From the NCBI GenBank assembly GCA_001464965.1, contig LNEJ01000028.1, positions 17,308-81,307 on the forward strand: a stretch of DNA of 64,000 bases. The letters run 5' to 3'. The stretch's first letter is position 1; every line of letters begins with the position of its first letter. Below are positions 36,457-45,357 of the stretch, piece after piece. A program made the position numbers and the translations under genes. The notes below the pieces were generated by a model, which did no database searches, had not been told where the DNA came from, and saw only the letters and a list, made by a program, of their open reading frames with translations. This stretch comes from Gammaproteobacteria bacterium Ga0074134. GTDB lineage: Bacteria > Pseudomonadota > Gammaproteobacteria > Ga0077554 > Ga007554.

Positions 36457-37180
36457 TTGGCTAGTACCGGATTGGCCCGCCCCGCCGCACGTGCGCGCTC
36501 GCACTACCACGCGGTTGGGTGGCATGAGTTCTGCGCCTTATGCCGGCCTCAACCTGGGAGATCATGTAGGTGATGTTCCCCAGGCTGTTGCCGCCAATCG
36601 CATGCAAGTTGTGCGGCAGCTCGATTTGCCGGGGATGCCCCTATGGCTCAACCAGGTGCATGGCATAGGCGTAGTGGATGCAGTTCATGCCACCCCAGGC
36701 TGCACGGCGGATGCCAGCTTCACGCGTGAGGCCAGTGTGGTATGCGCGGTGTTGACTGCCGACTGCCTGCCGCTGTTGTTGTGCGACAAGGCAGGGGGTA
36801 CGGTGGCCGCTGTTCATGCCGGGTGGCGCGGCTTGGCGGCGGGTGTCATTGAGGCCGCGCTGGCCTCCATGCAGGTTGCGCCTGAAGATATTATGGTGTG
36901 GCTGGGTCCGGCGATTGGCCCGCGCGCCTTCGAGGTTGGCCCGGAAGTGCGCGAGGCATTTACGAGCCACGATCCTGCCACCGCCGAGGCATTCCAACCT
37001 TCGCCCGCAGGCCGCTGGCTGGCGGATATCTATCAACTCGCGCGGCAGCGCCTGGCGCGGCAGGGTGTAACGGCCATTTATGGCGGCGACCGGTGTACAT
37101 ATACTGAGATGCAGTATTTTTATTCCTATCGCCGCGAGGGCGTTACCGGTCGTATGGCGAGTCTGGTTTGGCTGGAATAA
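36446..37180 (+). CDS. pgeF: PgeF (YfiH), peptidoglycan editing/purine nucleoside phosphorylase family
   Basis: 244 residues of the DUF152/YfiH family, once called multicopper polyphenol oxidase; members act as purine nucleoside phosphorylase/adenosine deaminase and, in E. coli, prevent mis-incorporation of serine in peptidoglycan. Key text: RTTTRLGGMSSAPYAGLNLGDHVGD at the start, QVHGIGVV, the zinc/active-site stretch TADCLPLLL (Cys) and HAGWRGLAAGV (His), then GPAIGPRAFEVGPEV. The ATG at 36446 overlaps the rluD end by 11 nt; longer readings upstream lie inside rluD. Translationally coupled to rluD. Confidence 0.94.
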   Translation: MSNDWLVPDWPAPPHVRARTTTRLGGMSSAPYAGLNLGDHVGDVPQAVAANRMQVVRQLDLPGMPLWLNQVHGIGVVDAVHATPGCTADASFTREASVVCAVLTADCLPLLLCDKAGGTVAAVHAGWRGLAAGVIEAALASMQVAPEDIMVWLGPAIGPRAFEVGPEVREAFTSHDPATAEAFQPSPAGRWLADIYQLARQRLARQGVTAIYGGDRCTYTEMQYFYSYRREGVTGRMASLVWLE

Positions 37181-37254
37181 ATGCCGAGTCACGCCTTCCG
37201 ATGCCAAGATAAGGTATCATGAGCCGCTAATTTTTCCGGCCAAAAGACCCCATA

Positions 37255-38043
37255 ATGAATCTGCTTACCTGGATTATCCTCTTCAGCCTGCTGGGCGGTG
37301 TGCTCAGTGTGCTGGCGGCATCGGCCTTTTTGATGGTGCCCGAGGCGCTGCGCAGCCGCGCTATGCCGCATCTGGTCAGTTTCGCCGTGGGTGCACTGCT
37401 CGGCGCGGCATTCCTGGGATTGCTGCCCCATGCCCTGGCGGGTCATGGGGTGACCGACTTTCACAACATTACCCTGGCGGTGCTGCTGGGGCTGCTGGGC
37501 TTTTTTGTGCTGGAGAAGATGGTGCTGTGGCGGCATTGTCATGCGGACCACTGCGAGGCCCATGTCCCGGAGCATAAGCACGATCATGGCCATGCGGCAG
37601 GCACGTTGATCCTGATCGGCGACGGCATCCACAATTTCGTGGACGGCGTGCTGATCGCCGCGGCGTTCATGACGGATATTCACCTGGGCGTTGTCACCAG
37701 CCTGGCGGTGGCGGCGCACGAGATCCCGCAGGAAGTGGGTGATTTTGCCGTGTTGCTGCACAGCGGCTTCAGCCGCCGCAAGGCCTTTTTGTATAATATG
37801 CTGGCGAGTTTGACAACAGTGCTGGGTGCGCTGCTTGGTTATTATAGCCTGGCGGGGGTGGAACCGATCTTGCCTTATGTGCTGGCGGTGGCGGCGTCGA
37901 GTTTTATCTATATCGCGGTGGCGGATTTGATACCGGGCCTGCACAAACGCTTGCAGCCGATAGCCACGCTTCAGCAGGCGGTGCTGATAGCCGCGGGGGT
38001 GATGGTAATTTATGTCGTGCATTCCACATTACATTCACAATAG
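37255..38043 (+). CDS. ZIP family metal transporter
   Basis: 262-residue inner-membrane protein with about eight hydrophobic segments, moving divalent metals such as zinc or iron. A His-rich loop, HCHADHCEAHVPEHKHDHGH (about residues 93-112), lies between helices 3 and 4, and the metal-site helices read GDGIHNFVDGVLIAAAF and AVAAHEIPQEVGDFAVLL, the ZIP signatures with paired His/Asn/Asp/Glu. Bacterial ZIPs of this class include ZupT and the GufA-like group. ATG at 37255, 74 nt after pgeF and 12 nt before the next gene, so probably co-transcribed downstream. Confidence 0.94.
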   Translation: MNLLTWIILFSLLGGVLSVLAASAFLMVPEALRSRAMPHLVSFAVGALLGAAFLGLLPHALAGHGVTDFHNITLAVLLGLLGFFVLEKMVLWRHCHADHCEAHVPEHKHDHGHAAGTLILIGDGIHNFVDGVLIAAAFMTDIHLGVVTSLAVAAHEIPQEVGDFAVLLHSGFSRRKAFLYNMLASLTTVLGALLGYYSLAGVEPILPYVLAVAASSFIYIAVADLIPGLHKRLQPIATLQQAVLIAAGVMVIYVVHSTLHSQ

Positions 38044-38055
38044 GAGCCCGGTTCG

Positions 38056-38589
38056 ATGAGCAAATCAACTAACCATTGGTTCATGCTGACGGTGGTGGGC
38101 AAGGATCGCCCCGGCATTGTCGCGCGCGTGACCGCCGCGCTCTTCGACGGCGGCTGCAACCTCGGTGAAGCTTCCATGACGCGCCTGGGTGGCAACTTTA
38201 CGGTCATGCTCATGGTGCAGCATGAGGGCGATACCGCATCGCTGATGCAGCTCGTTGCCACGGTGACTGAATCCCTTGGCCTGAAACTTCACGTCGACAG
38301 GATTGCGGGCGAGTTGCACCATCACCAAGAACCCGATGTGCGCATCGCGGTATTCGGTGCTGATCGTGCCGGTATTGTGGCGCAGGTGACCGGGGTGTTG
38401 GCCGAGGCGGGTCTGGATATCCTCGATTTGCAATCCAATGTGGCGGGCAGCGAGGACAAGCCCATCTATATCATGCAGATCGAAGGCCGCGCCCTGGAAG
38501 GTATCCCGGCACTGGAATCGGTAGTGGCGGTGCTGGATGGCAAAGGCATACAGGTGCATCTCGAACCTATCGATATTATGATCGGATAG
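38056..38589 (+). CDS. ACT-domain regulator, GcvR-like
   Basis: 177 residues built of two ACT domains: the first at about 8-85 (LTVVGKDRPGIVARVTAALFD, MTRLGGNFTVMLMV), the second at about 95-175 (IAVFGADRAGIVAQVTGVLAEAGLDILDLQ, KPIYIMQIEG). The layout matches GcvR, the repressor partner of GcvA in glycine-cleavage control, and related amino-acid-sensing proteins. Neither gcv genes nor gcvA are nearby, so the target is not shown. It is 12 nt after the ZIP gene and 4 nt before def. Confidence 0.85.
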   Translation: MSKSTNHWFMLTVVGKDRPGIVARVTAALFDGGCNLGEASMTRLGGNFTVMLMVQHEGDTASLMQLVATVTESLGLKLHVDRIAGELHHHQEPDVRIAVFGADRAGIVAQVTGVLAEAGLDILDLQSNVAGSEDKPIYIMQIEGRALEGIPALESVVAVLDGKGIQVHLEPIDIMIG

Positions 38590-38593
38590 GCTC

Positions 38594-39100
38594 ATGGCGG
38601 TACTGGAAATTCTCACCTATCCCGACGAGCGTCTGGAACGGATTGCACAGCCGGTGGAACACTTCGATGACGCGCTGCGGGCCTTTATCGCCGATTTGGA
38701 GGAGACCATGCGCGCCGGCCCTGGTGGCGTGGGCATCGCTGCCCCGCAGGCCGGGCGCGCCGAGCGCATCGTCATTGTTGATGTTTCCAGCAAACCCAAA
38801 ATCAAACATCACGGGCGGCTGGTACTGGTCAACCCCGAGATCACTCACTGGGAGGGCTTCGTGGTGGGGCGCGAGGGCTGCATGTCCGTGCCGGATTATA
38901 CCGGCAACGTGATTCGCGCCGAGCGTATCACCCTGGAGGCTTTTGACGAATCAGGCGCTGCGCTGCATTATGAATTTGAAGGATATGAGGCGCGTGCGGT
39001 GCAGCACGAGATAGATCACCTCGATGGCTTGTTATTTCTGGATCGTCTGGTTAGCCGCAGAAATGACTTGTTCCGCAGAAAGGTGTATCAGAAAGCGTAG
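38594..39100 (+). CDS. def: Peptide deformylase
   Basis: Removes the formyl group from nascent protein N-termini. The 168 residues have all three motifs: GVGIAAPQAG (with Ile where GVGLAAPQ is usual), EGCMSVP with metal ligand Cys96, and QHEIDHLDG with His138, Glu139 and His142. Metal site complete, so active. It is not beside fmt here, unlike E. coli def, which suggests either a second copy or a different chromosomal order. ATG at 38594 lies 4 nt after the GcvR-like stop. Confidence 0.95.
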   Translation: MAVLEILTYPDERLERIAQPVEHFDDALRAFIADLEETMRAGPGGVGIAAPQAGRAERIVIVDVSSKPKIKHHGRLVLVNPEITHWEGFVVGREGCMSVPDYTGNVIRAERITLEAFDESGAALHYEFEGYEARAVQHEIDHLDGLLFLDRLVSRRNDLFRRKVYQKA

Positions 39101-39126
39101 GATGTGTCCCACGTACCGTATGAACT

Positions 39127-40500
39127 ATGGCCAAAGATAAAATCCTCTATGCCTGCTCCGAATGCGGCGCCCAATCCCCCAAGTGGGCGGGGCGCTGTGC
39201 GGATTGCGGCGGTTGGAATACGCTGGTGGAGACTATCGCCCCTGCCACGGATGGTACGCGCCGCAGCCCGCGTTTCAGCGGCTATGCGGGCGAGTCCGCG
39301 GCACAGTCCATTGCGATGGTCGAGAGCAGCGTGGAGCAGCGCTTCCCCAGTGGTTTTGCCGAACTGGACAGAGTGTTGGGCGGCGGAGTGGTGCAGGGCT
39401 CCGTGATATTGATTGGCGGTGATCCTGGTATTGGAAAATCCACCCTGCTGTTGCAAGCCATAGTGTCGCTGGCGGGTTCGCTCACCACCTTGTATGTGAC
39501 CGGCGAAGAATCGTTGCAGCAGGTGAGTCTGCGCGCGCGGCGGCTGGGCCTGGTGAGCGATAAACTGGCCGACCGGTTGCGCCTCCTGACTGAGACGCAA
39601 GTGGAGCGCATCATCGCTGTAGCACAGCAGGAGCGGCCGCAGGTGATCGTGATCGATTCCATCCAGACCATTTATACCGAGATGCTGCAATCCGCGCCCG
39701 GCGGGGTGGCGCAGGTGCGCGAGAGCGCGGCGCAACTGGTGCGCTTCGCCAAGCAGACCGGCACTGCGCTGTTTCTGGTGGGGCACGTGACCAAGGAAGG
39801 CAGCCTGGCCGGGCCGCGCGTGCTGGAACATATGGTCGATACAGTGCTGTATTTCGAGGGTGACACCGGCAGCCAGTTCCGCGTGATCCGTGCCATCAAA
39901 AACCGCTTCGGTGCGGTCAATGAGCTGGGCGTATTTGCCATGACGGAAAAAGGGCTGCGCGAGGTGACCAATCCTTCCGCGATTTTCCTATCTCGCCACC
40001 AGGAAGAGGTGCCGGGCAGCGTAATCATGGTGACGCGCGAAGGCACGCGGCCACTGCTGGTGGAGGTGCAGGCCCTGGTGGCGGAGAGCCACTCGCCCAA
40101 TCCGCGGCGGGTCACCGTCGGCCTGGATCAGAACCGTCTGGCCATGTTGCTCGCCGTGCTGCACCGCCACGGCGGCATCGCCATGTACGATCAGGATGTG
40201 TTCGTCAACGTGGTGGGCGGCGTGCGCGTCACAGAAACCGCCGCCGATTTGCCGCTGCTGCTCGCAGCACTCTCTAGCCTGCGCAACCGCCCGCTGCCGT
40301 CCGATCTGGTGGTGTTCGGCGAAGTCGGGCTGGCGGGCGAGATCCGCCCCGTACAAAGCGGCCCGGACCGTCTGCGCGAGGCCGCCAAGCACGGCTTCAA
40401 ACGCGCCATTGTGCCCAAGGCCAACGTGCCCAAACAGGCCATCAAGGATTTCGATGTGATTGGGGTGCAGCGGTTGGCCGAGGCGATTGATAGCCTGTAA
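39127..40500 (+). CDS. radA: DNA repair protein RadA (Sms)
   Basis: RecA-related helicase that extends recombination intermediates. The 457 residues start with a C4 zinc finger (Cys10, 13, 24, 27 in YACSECG and GRCADCGGW). Walker A is GGDPGIGKST (97-106), the RadA-specific KNRFG motif lies in KNRFGAVNELGVFAM (about 258), and a C-terminal Lon-like domain is seen in NVVGGVRVTETAADLPLLLA and FGEVGLAGEIRPVQSGPDRL. ATG at 39127, 26 nt after def. The TAA stop is followed at once by the left end of a family-C element. Confidence 0.96.
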   Translation: MAKDKILYACSECGAQSPKWAGRCADCGGWNTLVETIAPATDGTRRSPRFSGYAGESAAQSIAMVESSVEQRFPSGFAELDRVLGGGVVQGSVILIGGDPGIGKSTLLLQAIVSLAGSLTTLYVTGEESLQQVSLRARRLGLVSDKLADRLRLLTETQVERIIAVAQQERPQVIVIDSIQTIYTEMLQSAPGGVAQVRESAAQLVRFAKQTGTALFLVGHVTKEGSLAGPRVLEHMVDTVLYFEGDTGSQFRVIRAIKNRFGAVNELGVFAMTEKGLREVTNPSAIFLSRHQEEVPGSVIMVTREGTRPLLVEVQALVAESHSPNPRRVTVGLDQNRLAMLLAVLHRHGGIAMYDQDVFVNVVGGVRVTETAADLPLLLAALSSLRNRPLPSDLVVFGEVGLAGEIRPVQSGPDRLREAAKHGFKRAIVPKANVPKQAIKDFDVIGVQRLAEAIDSL

Positions 40501-40645
40501 TCCTGCTGTGTCACAAAACGCTGAAGGGCGCATTGCGGCGTTAAAATCGAGCTCAAAATGCTCACATACTTCATGTATGCTCCGCTTTTTCGCCCGATTT
40601 TGCCTTGCACTGCATCCCTTGATCGCTTTGTGACACAGTAGGAGT
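40501..40645. repeat. Terminal-inverted-repeat element, family C copy 2
   Basis: Begins TCCTGCTGTGTCACAAA immediately after the radA stop and ends with TTTGTGACACAGTAGGA. The interior GCTGAAGGGCGCATTGCGGC, the hairpin CATACTTCATGTATG and GATTTTGCCTTGCACTG match copy 1 at 24594, while the outer arms differ (TGTGTCACAAA here, AGAACCTG there). So the core is shared and the ends are not. Confidence 0.7.
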
Positions 40646-40657
40646 AGGATCCCGCCG

Positions 40658-40696
40658 CTTTTGCAGCAGATTCGACCTGAGTCCGGCAGACTGATA
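40658..40696. repeat. Short dispersed repeat shared with 3774-3813
   Basis: CTTTTGCAGCAGATTCGACC followed by TGAGTCCGGCAGACTGAT; matches 3774-3813 with a few changes. It lies between the family-C copy and gshA. Confidence 0.5.
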
Positions 40697-40735
40697 GAGT
40701 ATTAGGTAGTTAAAAGCTAAGGACAACCTATCGAT

Positions 40736-42034
40736 ATGGGCATTGAACATTCCTCCGGCGTACCACACCTGACAACGGTGCTTACCGGCCCTCTCCTCAA
40801 ACTTGAACGCCACCTGCTGGAGCGCCAGGCCAGTATCGAGTCATGGTTGCGTGCCCAGTGGCTGGAAACACCCGCGCCGTTCTATGCCTCGGTGGATTTG
40901 CGCAACGCCGGGTTCAAGCTGGCGCCGGTGGATACCAATCTGTTTCCGGCGGGTTTCAATAACATGAATCCGGCGTTCATGCCGCTGTGCATCCAGGCCG
41001 CGCAATCCGCCGTGGAGCGTATCTGTCCGCGCGCCAGTAAGCTGCTGTTGATCCCTGAAAGCCATACACGCAACCTGTTTTATCTTGAAAGCCTGGCAAC
41101 CCTGCACGAAATTCTCAGTAAAGCGGGTTTTGAGGTGCGCCTCGGCTCCTTGATCGAGGGTCTGGCCTCACCGCTCGATGTGTCGCTGCCTTCGGGCCGC
41201 ACTGTATGCCTGGAGCCTTTGCTGCGCAAGGGCGACAGGGTGGGTGTTGCAAACTTTTTCCCTTGCATGGTTCTGCTCAATAACGACCTGTCGGGTGGCC
41301 GTCCCGCCATGCTGGAGGGCCTGGAACAGCCGGTGGTTCCGCCGCTCGATTTAGGCTGGTCGAACCGCCTCAAATCCGATCATTTCAGGCACTACCGCCA
41401 GGTGGCCCAGGAATGTGCCGAGTTGATCGACATCGACCCGTGGCTGATAGACCCCTTGTTTCGCCAGTGTGGCGAAATCAACTTCATGAAGCGCGAGGGG
41501 GAGGAGTGCCTGGCAACCAATGTCGATGCGCTGCTGAAATCCATCCAGCGTAAATATGATGAATACGGTCTGGATAAAAAACCCTTTGCCATTGTAAAGG
41601 CCGATGCCGGCACCTACGGCATGGGCATCATGACGATACATTCCACCGATGAAATCTATGAGTTGAACCGCAAACAGCGTACCCACATGGCGGCCACCAA
41701 AGGCGGACAGGCTGTGACCCAGGTGATAATTCAGGAAGGTGTTTACACCTTTGAGACGTGGGGAGATGCGCAGGCGGTTGCCGAACCCGTGGTCTACATG
41801 ATTGACCGCTTTGTGGTCGGCGGTTTTTACCGTGTGCATACCGCGCGAGGTGTCAATGAAAATCTTAATGCGCCGGGCATGCAGTTTGAACCACTGGCCT
41901 TCGCCGAACCCTGCAATAACCCCGATCCGAACAAGTCGCCGGACGCCAATGCCAACCGTTTTTATGCCTATGGCGTGATCGCCCGCCTCGCCTTGCTCGC
42001 CGCCGCGCGGGAAATCTCCGGGACGCGCGCATGA
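40736..42034 (+). CDS. gshA: Glutamate-cysteine ligase, ferrooxidans type
   Basis: First step of glutathione synthesis, joining Glu and Cys. The 432 residues do not resemble E. coli GshA; they match the unrelated family described from acidithiobacilli and shared by other proteobacteria. Recognisable stretches: PAPFYASVDLRNAGFKLAPVDTNLFPAGFNN, LLLIPESHTRNLFYLESL, FAIVKADAGTYGMGIMTIHS and VYMIDRFVVGGFYRVHTARG, the last two probably forming an ATP-grasp-like site. ATG at 40736 with AAGGA upstream. The stop overlaps the gshB start by 4 nt (ATGA), which supports the assignment. Confidence 0.93.
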   Translation: MGIEHSSGVPHLTTVLTGPLLKLERHLLERQASIESWLRAQWLETPAPFYASVDLRNAGFKLAPVDTNLFPAGFNNMNPAFMPLCIQAAQSAVERICPRASKLLLIPESHTRNLFYLESLATLHEILSKAGFEVRLGSLIEGLASPLDVSLPSGRTVCLEPLLRKGDRVGVANFFPCMVLLNNDLSGGRPAMLEGLEQPVVPPLDLGWSNRLKSDHFRHYRQVAQECAELIDIDPWLIDPLFRQCGEINFMKREGEECLATNVDALLKSIQRKYDEYGLDKKPFAIVKADAGTYGMGIMTIHSTDEIYELNRKQRTHMAATKGGQAVTQVIIQEGVYTFETWGDAQAVAEPVVYMIDRFVVGGFYRVHTARGVNENLNAPGMQFEPLAFAEPCNNPDPNKSPDANANRFYAYGVIARLALLAAAREISGTRA

Positions 42035-42993
42035 TTAAGCTGGGAGTGGTGATGGATCCCATGTCCTCCATCAATGCCAAAAAAGACAGCACGCTGGCGA
42101 TGCTGCTCGAAGCGCAGTCGCGTGAATGGCAGCTTTTCTATATGGAGCAGGGCGACCTGTTCCTGCGCGACGGCACGGCCTATGCCAGGATGCATGCATT
42201 GTCGGTGCACGACGACCTGTATCACTGGTTCGATTGCGCGGATGAGCCCCAGATTAAGCCGCTTGCCGATCTCGATGTCATACTGATGCGCAAAGACCCG
42301 CCCTTTGACATGGAGTATATTTACACCACCTACATGCTGGAAAACGCCGAGGCGGAGGGCGTGCTGGTGGTCAACAAGCCGCAAAGCCTGCGTGATGTGA
42401 ATGAAAAGGTCTACACCACTTGGTTTCCCCAATGCTGCACGCCTACCCTGGTGAGCCGCAATGCCTACCAGCTGCGGGACTTTTTGTTTGAGCATGGCGA
42501 CATCATTTTCAAGCCGCTGGATGCCATGGGTGGTGCGTCGGTGTTCCGCGTGCGCGAGGATGATCCCAATATCAACGTCATCATCGAGACCTTGACGCGC
42601 CGCGAAACGCGCTTCATCATGGCGCAACGCTATATTCCTGAGATCAGTGCGGGCGACAAGCGCATCCTGCTCATTGATGGCAGGCCCGTGCCGTTCGCCC
42701 TGGCGCGTATCGCTGCCCCCGGAGAGACGCGCGCCAATCTCGCTGCCGGAGGGCGTGGCGAAGGCGTTCCGCTGAGCGAGCGTGATCTTTGGATATGTGA
42801 GCAGGTAGGCCCGATCCTGCGCGAAAAAGGCATAATTTTCGCCGGTCTGGACGTGATTGGCGACTATCTCACTGAAATCAATGTCACCAGCCCCACCTGC
42901 ATCCGTGAGCTTGATGCCATTTATGATCTTAATATCAGCAGTTGGTTGATGGATGGCATCGAGACCCGGCTGGCGGAGCGCAAACATTTATAG
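42031..42993 (+). CDS. gshB: Glutathione synthetase
   Basis: Adds glycine to gamma-glutamylcysteine to make glutathione. 320 residues, ATP-grasp fold: the N-terminal part has MDPMSSINAKKDSTLAMLLEAQ and DVILMRKDPPFDMEYIYTTYML; the ATP-grasp part has DIIFKPLDAMGGASVFRV, RRETRFIMAQRYIPEI, GDKRILLIDGRPVPFALARI and INVTSPTCIRELD. Overlaps gshA by 4 nt. The apbE gene follows almost directly, in a different frame. Confidence 0.96.
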   Translation: MIKLGVVMDPMSSINAKKDSTLAMLLEAQSREWQLFYMEQGDLFLRDGTAYARMHALSVHDDLYHWFDCADEPQIKPLADLDVILMRKDPPFDMEYIYTTYMLENAEAEGVLVVNKPQSLRDVNEKVYTTWFPQCCTPTLVSRNAYQLRDFLFEHGDIIFKPLDAMGGASVFRVREDDPNINVIIETLTRRETRFIMAQRYIPEISAGDKRILLIDGRPVPFALARIAAPGETRANLAAGGRGEGVPLSERDLWICEQVGPILREKGIIFAGLDVIGDYLTEINVTSPTCIRELDAIYDLNISSWLMDGIETRLAERKHL

Positions 42994-43001
42994 AAGCCGC
43001 A

Positions 43002-44069
43002 GTGCGCCCGCAATTATTCATTCGTAAACGGCCGTTTCCCGCCATCGCTGCCATCATCCTGGTGCTCCTGCTCAGCGCCTGCGCCAAACGGGAAGAACCG
43101 CTGTACCAGCAGCAGCTTCTCACATTCGGCACCCTTTTGGAGATCAGCATCTGGGGGGCGGATAAGCGCCTGGCGCAGCAGGCCAGCAGCCAGATCGGCG
43201 CAGACCTCCAGCAGATGCACAACGACTGGCACGCCTGGCATGACAGTCCTCTGACGCGTATGAATCAGGCCCTCTCGGCGGGTGCGCCTGTTACTGTCCC
43301 TGCCTCGATATTGCCGCTGGTGCAAAAATCCGTCGCCTTGTCTCGCGCCAGCGAAGGCCTGTTCAACCCGGCCATAGGCCGGCTGATCAAACTATGGGGC
43401 TTTGAGCAGGACGATCTGCCCAGCGGCCCGCCACCCAGCCCAGCAGCCATTACTGCCCTGACAAAACAGCAGCCCGGCATGAATGACCTGATCCTCGACG
43501 GGAACCAGTTGCGCAGCACCAACCCCGCCGTGCAACTCGACTTCGGTGCCATCGCCAAAGGATACGGCGTGGATCTGGCTATCGCCCGCTTGCGTGAACT
43601 CGGCATACAAAATGCCATCATCAACGCGGGAGGCAATCTGCGTGCCATCGGCAAGCATGGTGACCGCCCCTGGCGCATCGGCATCCGTAATCCACGCGGT
43701 GAAGGTGTGCTGGCATCGATCGAGACGCGTGGCGACGAAAGCATTCTCACCTCTGGAGACTACGAGCGCTTTTATGACTACCAGGGCAAGCGCTATCATC
43801 ACATCATCGACCCGCGCAGTGGCTACCCCGCAACAGGCGCCATATCTGTAACAGTCATTGCTGATGATGCGGCCACTGCCGATGCGGCATCCACGGCATT
43901 GTTTGTTGCCGGACCGCAAAGATGGCGCGAAATAGCGAAAAAGCTGGGGATAATGCAGGTGATGCTGATTGATGGCAAAGGCCGGGTGGCGGTGACGCCC
44001 GCCATGGCAAAGCGCGTACGCTACGAAATTGATCTGTCGCCCAAGGTGACGGTGGTGCCGTTATCCTAA
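43002..44069 (+). CDS. apbE: FAD:protein FMN transferase ApbE (lipoprotein)
   Basis: Attaches FMN covalently to Thr residues of membrane proteins such as RnfG and NqrC. 355 residues. A lipoprotein signal (AAIILVLLLSAC) puts Cys25 at the periplasmic face. ApbE text: FGTLLEISIW, NDWHAWHDSPLTRMNQALS, FNPAIGRLIKLWGF, DFGAIAKGYGVDLAIARL, NAGGNLRAIGKHGDRPWRIGIRNPR and HHIIDPRSGYPATG with the metal-binding site. A longer reading from a TTG at 42942 overlaps gshB; the GTG at 43002 begins just before the signal peptide and is preferred. The TAA stop falls inside the left end of a family-B element. Confidence 0.93.
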   Translation: MRPQLFIRKRPFPAIAAIILVLLLSACAKREEPLYQQQLLTFGTLLEISIWGADKRLAQQASSQIGADLQQMHNDWHAWHDSPLTRMNQALSAGAPVTVPASILPLVQKSVALSRASEGLFNPAIGRLIKLWGFEQDDLPSGPPPSPAAITALTKQQPGMNDLILDGNQLRSTNPAVQLDFGAIAKGYGVDLAIARLRELGIQNAIINAGGNLRAIGKHGDRPWRIGIRNPRGEGVLASIETRGDESILTSGDYERFYDYQGKRYHHIIDPRSGYPATGAISVTVIADDAATADAASTALFVAGPQRWREIAKKLGIMQVMLIDGKGRVAVTPAMAKRVRYEIDLSPKVTVVPLS

Positions 44070-44304
44070 AAACGGCAGTTGGACGGGGGGCAGAGTGTGC
44101 GGTTTTCGGGGTGCAGGGCAAGGCGCGACGACGCGGAATAGTTGTTCCATTCCAAGGAGTTGCAACGCTGCCATGCGCACTGAAAACCGTGCGAGCTACC
44201 CCGTAGCGGCCCCACCAAACAGGTAAACTCGCAGAACATGATAAAGTTTATTAAGAACATATTGCTAGCTGTCCAGAGAAGCGGTCAACTGCCGTTTTTA
44301 GGAT
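44063..44304. repeat. Terminal-inverted-repeat element, family B copy 2
   Basis: 242 bp with ends ATCCTAAAAACGGCAGTTG and CAACTGCCGTTTTTAGGAT. Interior matches the copy at 35219 over most of its length. Its left end gives apbE its stop codon (TCC TAA); its right end gives the next gene TAGGAT, 5 nt before ATG. Confidence 0.82.
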
Positions 44305-44308
44305 TGTG

Positions 44309-44668
44309 ATGACCCGCGCGGACGCGGTTGTCGTGGCGCTGGCCCTGGCCCTGCTACCCTACCTGTATCTCACTTATTGGGGCTTATCCACGCAAGGTGA
44401 GGAGGTGCGCATCATGGTGGGTGGCAAGGAACAAATGGCAGTTTCATTGCACCAGGACCGCCGCCTGGACATAGAGGGCGAGCTGGGGTCCAGCATCATC
44501 GACATCCATAACGGCAAAGCACGTTTCACCGCCTCACCCTGCCGAGGCAAGCAGTGTATTCATACCGGATGGCTCGGCCATGGTGGCGAATCCGCCGCCT
44601 GCCTGCCCAATCGCGTCAGCATGGTGGTCGTGGGGCGCGAACAGCGCTTTGATAGCGTTGTTTTTTAG
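44309..44668 (+). CDS. NusG domain II-containing protein
   Basis: 119 residues. One N-terminal membrane helix (VVVALALALLPYLYLTYW) is followed by a periplasmic NusG-domain-II-like fold: VRIMVGGKEQMAVSL, DIHNGKARFTASPCRGKQCIHTGWLG, AACLPNRVSMVV. The three Cys residues (in SPCRGKQC and AACLPN) are the hallmark of this family. Such proteins are often encoded beside apbE or Rnf genes and are thought to accompany flavinylated electron-transfer systems; the apbE neighbour fits. GTG at 44306 is also open, but the ATG at 44309 lies 5 nt after AGGA from the repeat. Confidence 0.88.
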   Translation: MTRADAVVVALALALLPYLYLTYWGLSTQGEEVRIMVGGKEQMAVSLHQDRRLDIEGELGSSIIDIHNGKARFTASPCRGKQCIHTGWLGHGGESAACLPNRVSMVVVGREQRFDSVVF

Positions 44669-44869
44669 TTCCGCGTGGCAGGGGAGGGCACTGTTGTGAT
44701 AAATTTGCACATTCAAGCAAAAAAACTTTGAATTTATTTCGATTGCTGGTAGTCTAACGCTTGTCTGTGGAATTCAAGCACCAAATTGCGGTACTTTAAG
44801 TTGGCCCTTTTTTCTTGATTCGATAGATCGGGCATCCGCCCATAATTACTTTTATTAGGAAAATATTCA

Positions 44870-45076
44870 ATGGCAACAGGTACTGTAAAGTGGTTTAACG
44901 ACTCTAAAGGTTTTGGTTTCATTACCCCCGATGATGGCGGTGAAGACCTCTTCGCGCATTTTTCCGCGATCCAGGGGTCCGGCGGCTTCAAGACGCTCCA
45001 GGAAAATCAGCGCGTAACCTTTGATGTAGTGGCTGGCCCCAAGGGCAAGCAAGCCGCAAACATCCAGCCCGGCTAA
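44870..45076 (+). CDS. Cold-shock protein, CspA family
   Basis: 68-residue single-domain RNA chaperone. RNP1 (KGFGFITPD) and RNP2 (DLFAHFSAI) are intact, with [15 protein letters not shown] at the start. The 200-nt upstream region is AT-rich and could give the long leader usual for cspA-type genes; no promoter is obvious. The ribosome site TTAGGAAA is good. A clear terminator follows. Which paralogue (A, C, D, E) cannot be told. Confidence 0.96.
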   Translation: MATGTVKWFNDSKGFGFITPDDGGEDLFAHFSAIQGSGGFKTLQENQRVTFDVVAGPKGKQAANIQPG

Positions 45077-45114
45077 ACTCGCGGTTAACCGCGGGTAGCA
45101 CTTGGGCACCAACT

Positions 45115-45152
45115 AAATGCCGTTCACTTGATTCAGGTGAACGGCATTTTTG
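45115..45152 (+). terminator. Rho-independent terminator after the cold-shock gene
   Basis: Arms AAATGCCGTTCAC and GTGAACGGCATTT around TTGATTCAG, followed by TTTTG. Starts about 40 nt after the stop codon. Confidence 0.85.
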
Positions 45153-45357
45153 TTGTGCTGGATTTGCTGTCGGCCCTGCTTCTCCTCCCTCATCATTATT
45201 GGCCTGGCCTTGTAATTAGCCGCTTTGCGCCCATAATCCCTTTATCTTCCATAAGCCTGGCGGCATTTTTTAGGCTTGAGCGGCTGGGAATGGTTTGGTT
45301 TTCCACTTTAATATGTATAATTGGTATCCATGGCCGGTTTTCCGGTGAAGTATCATT

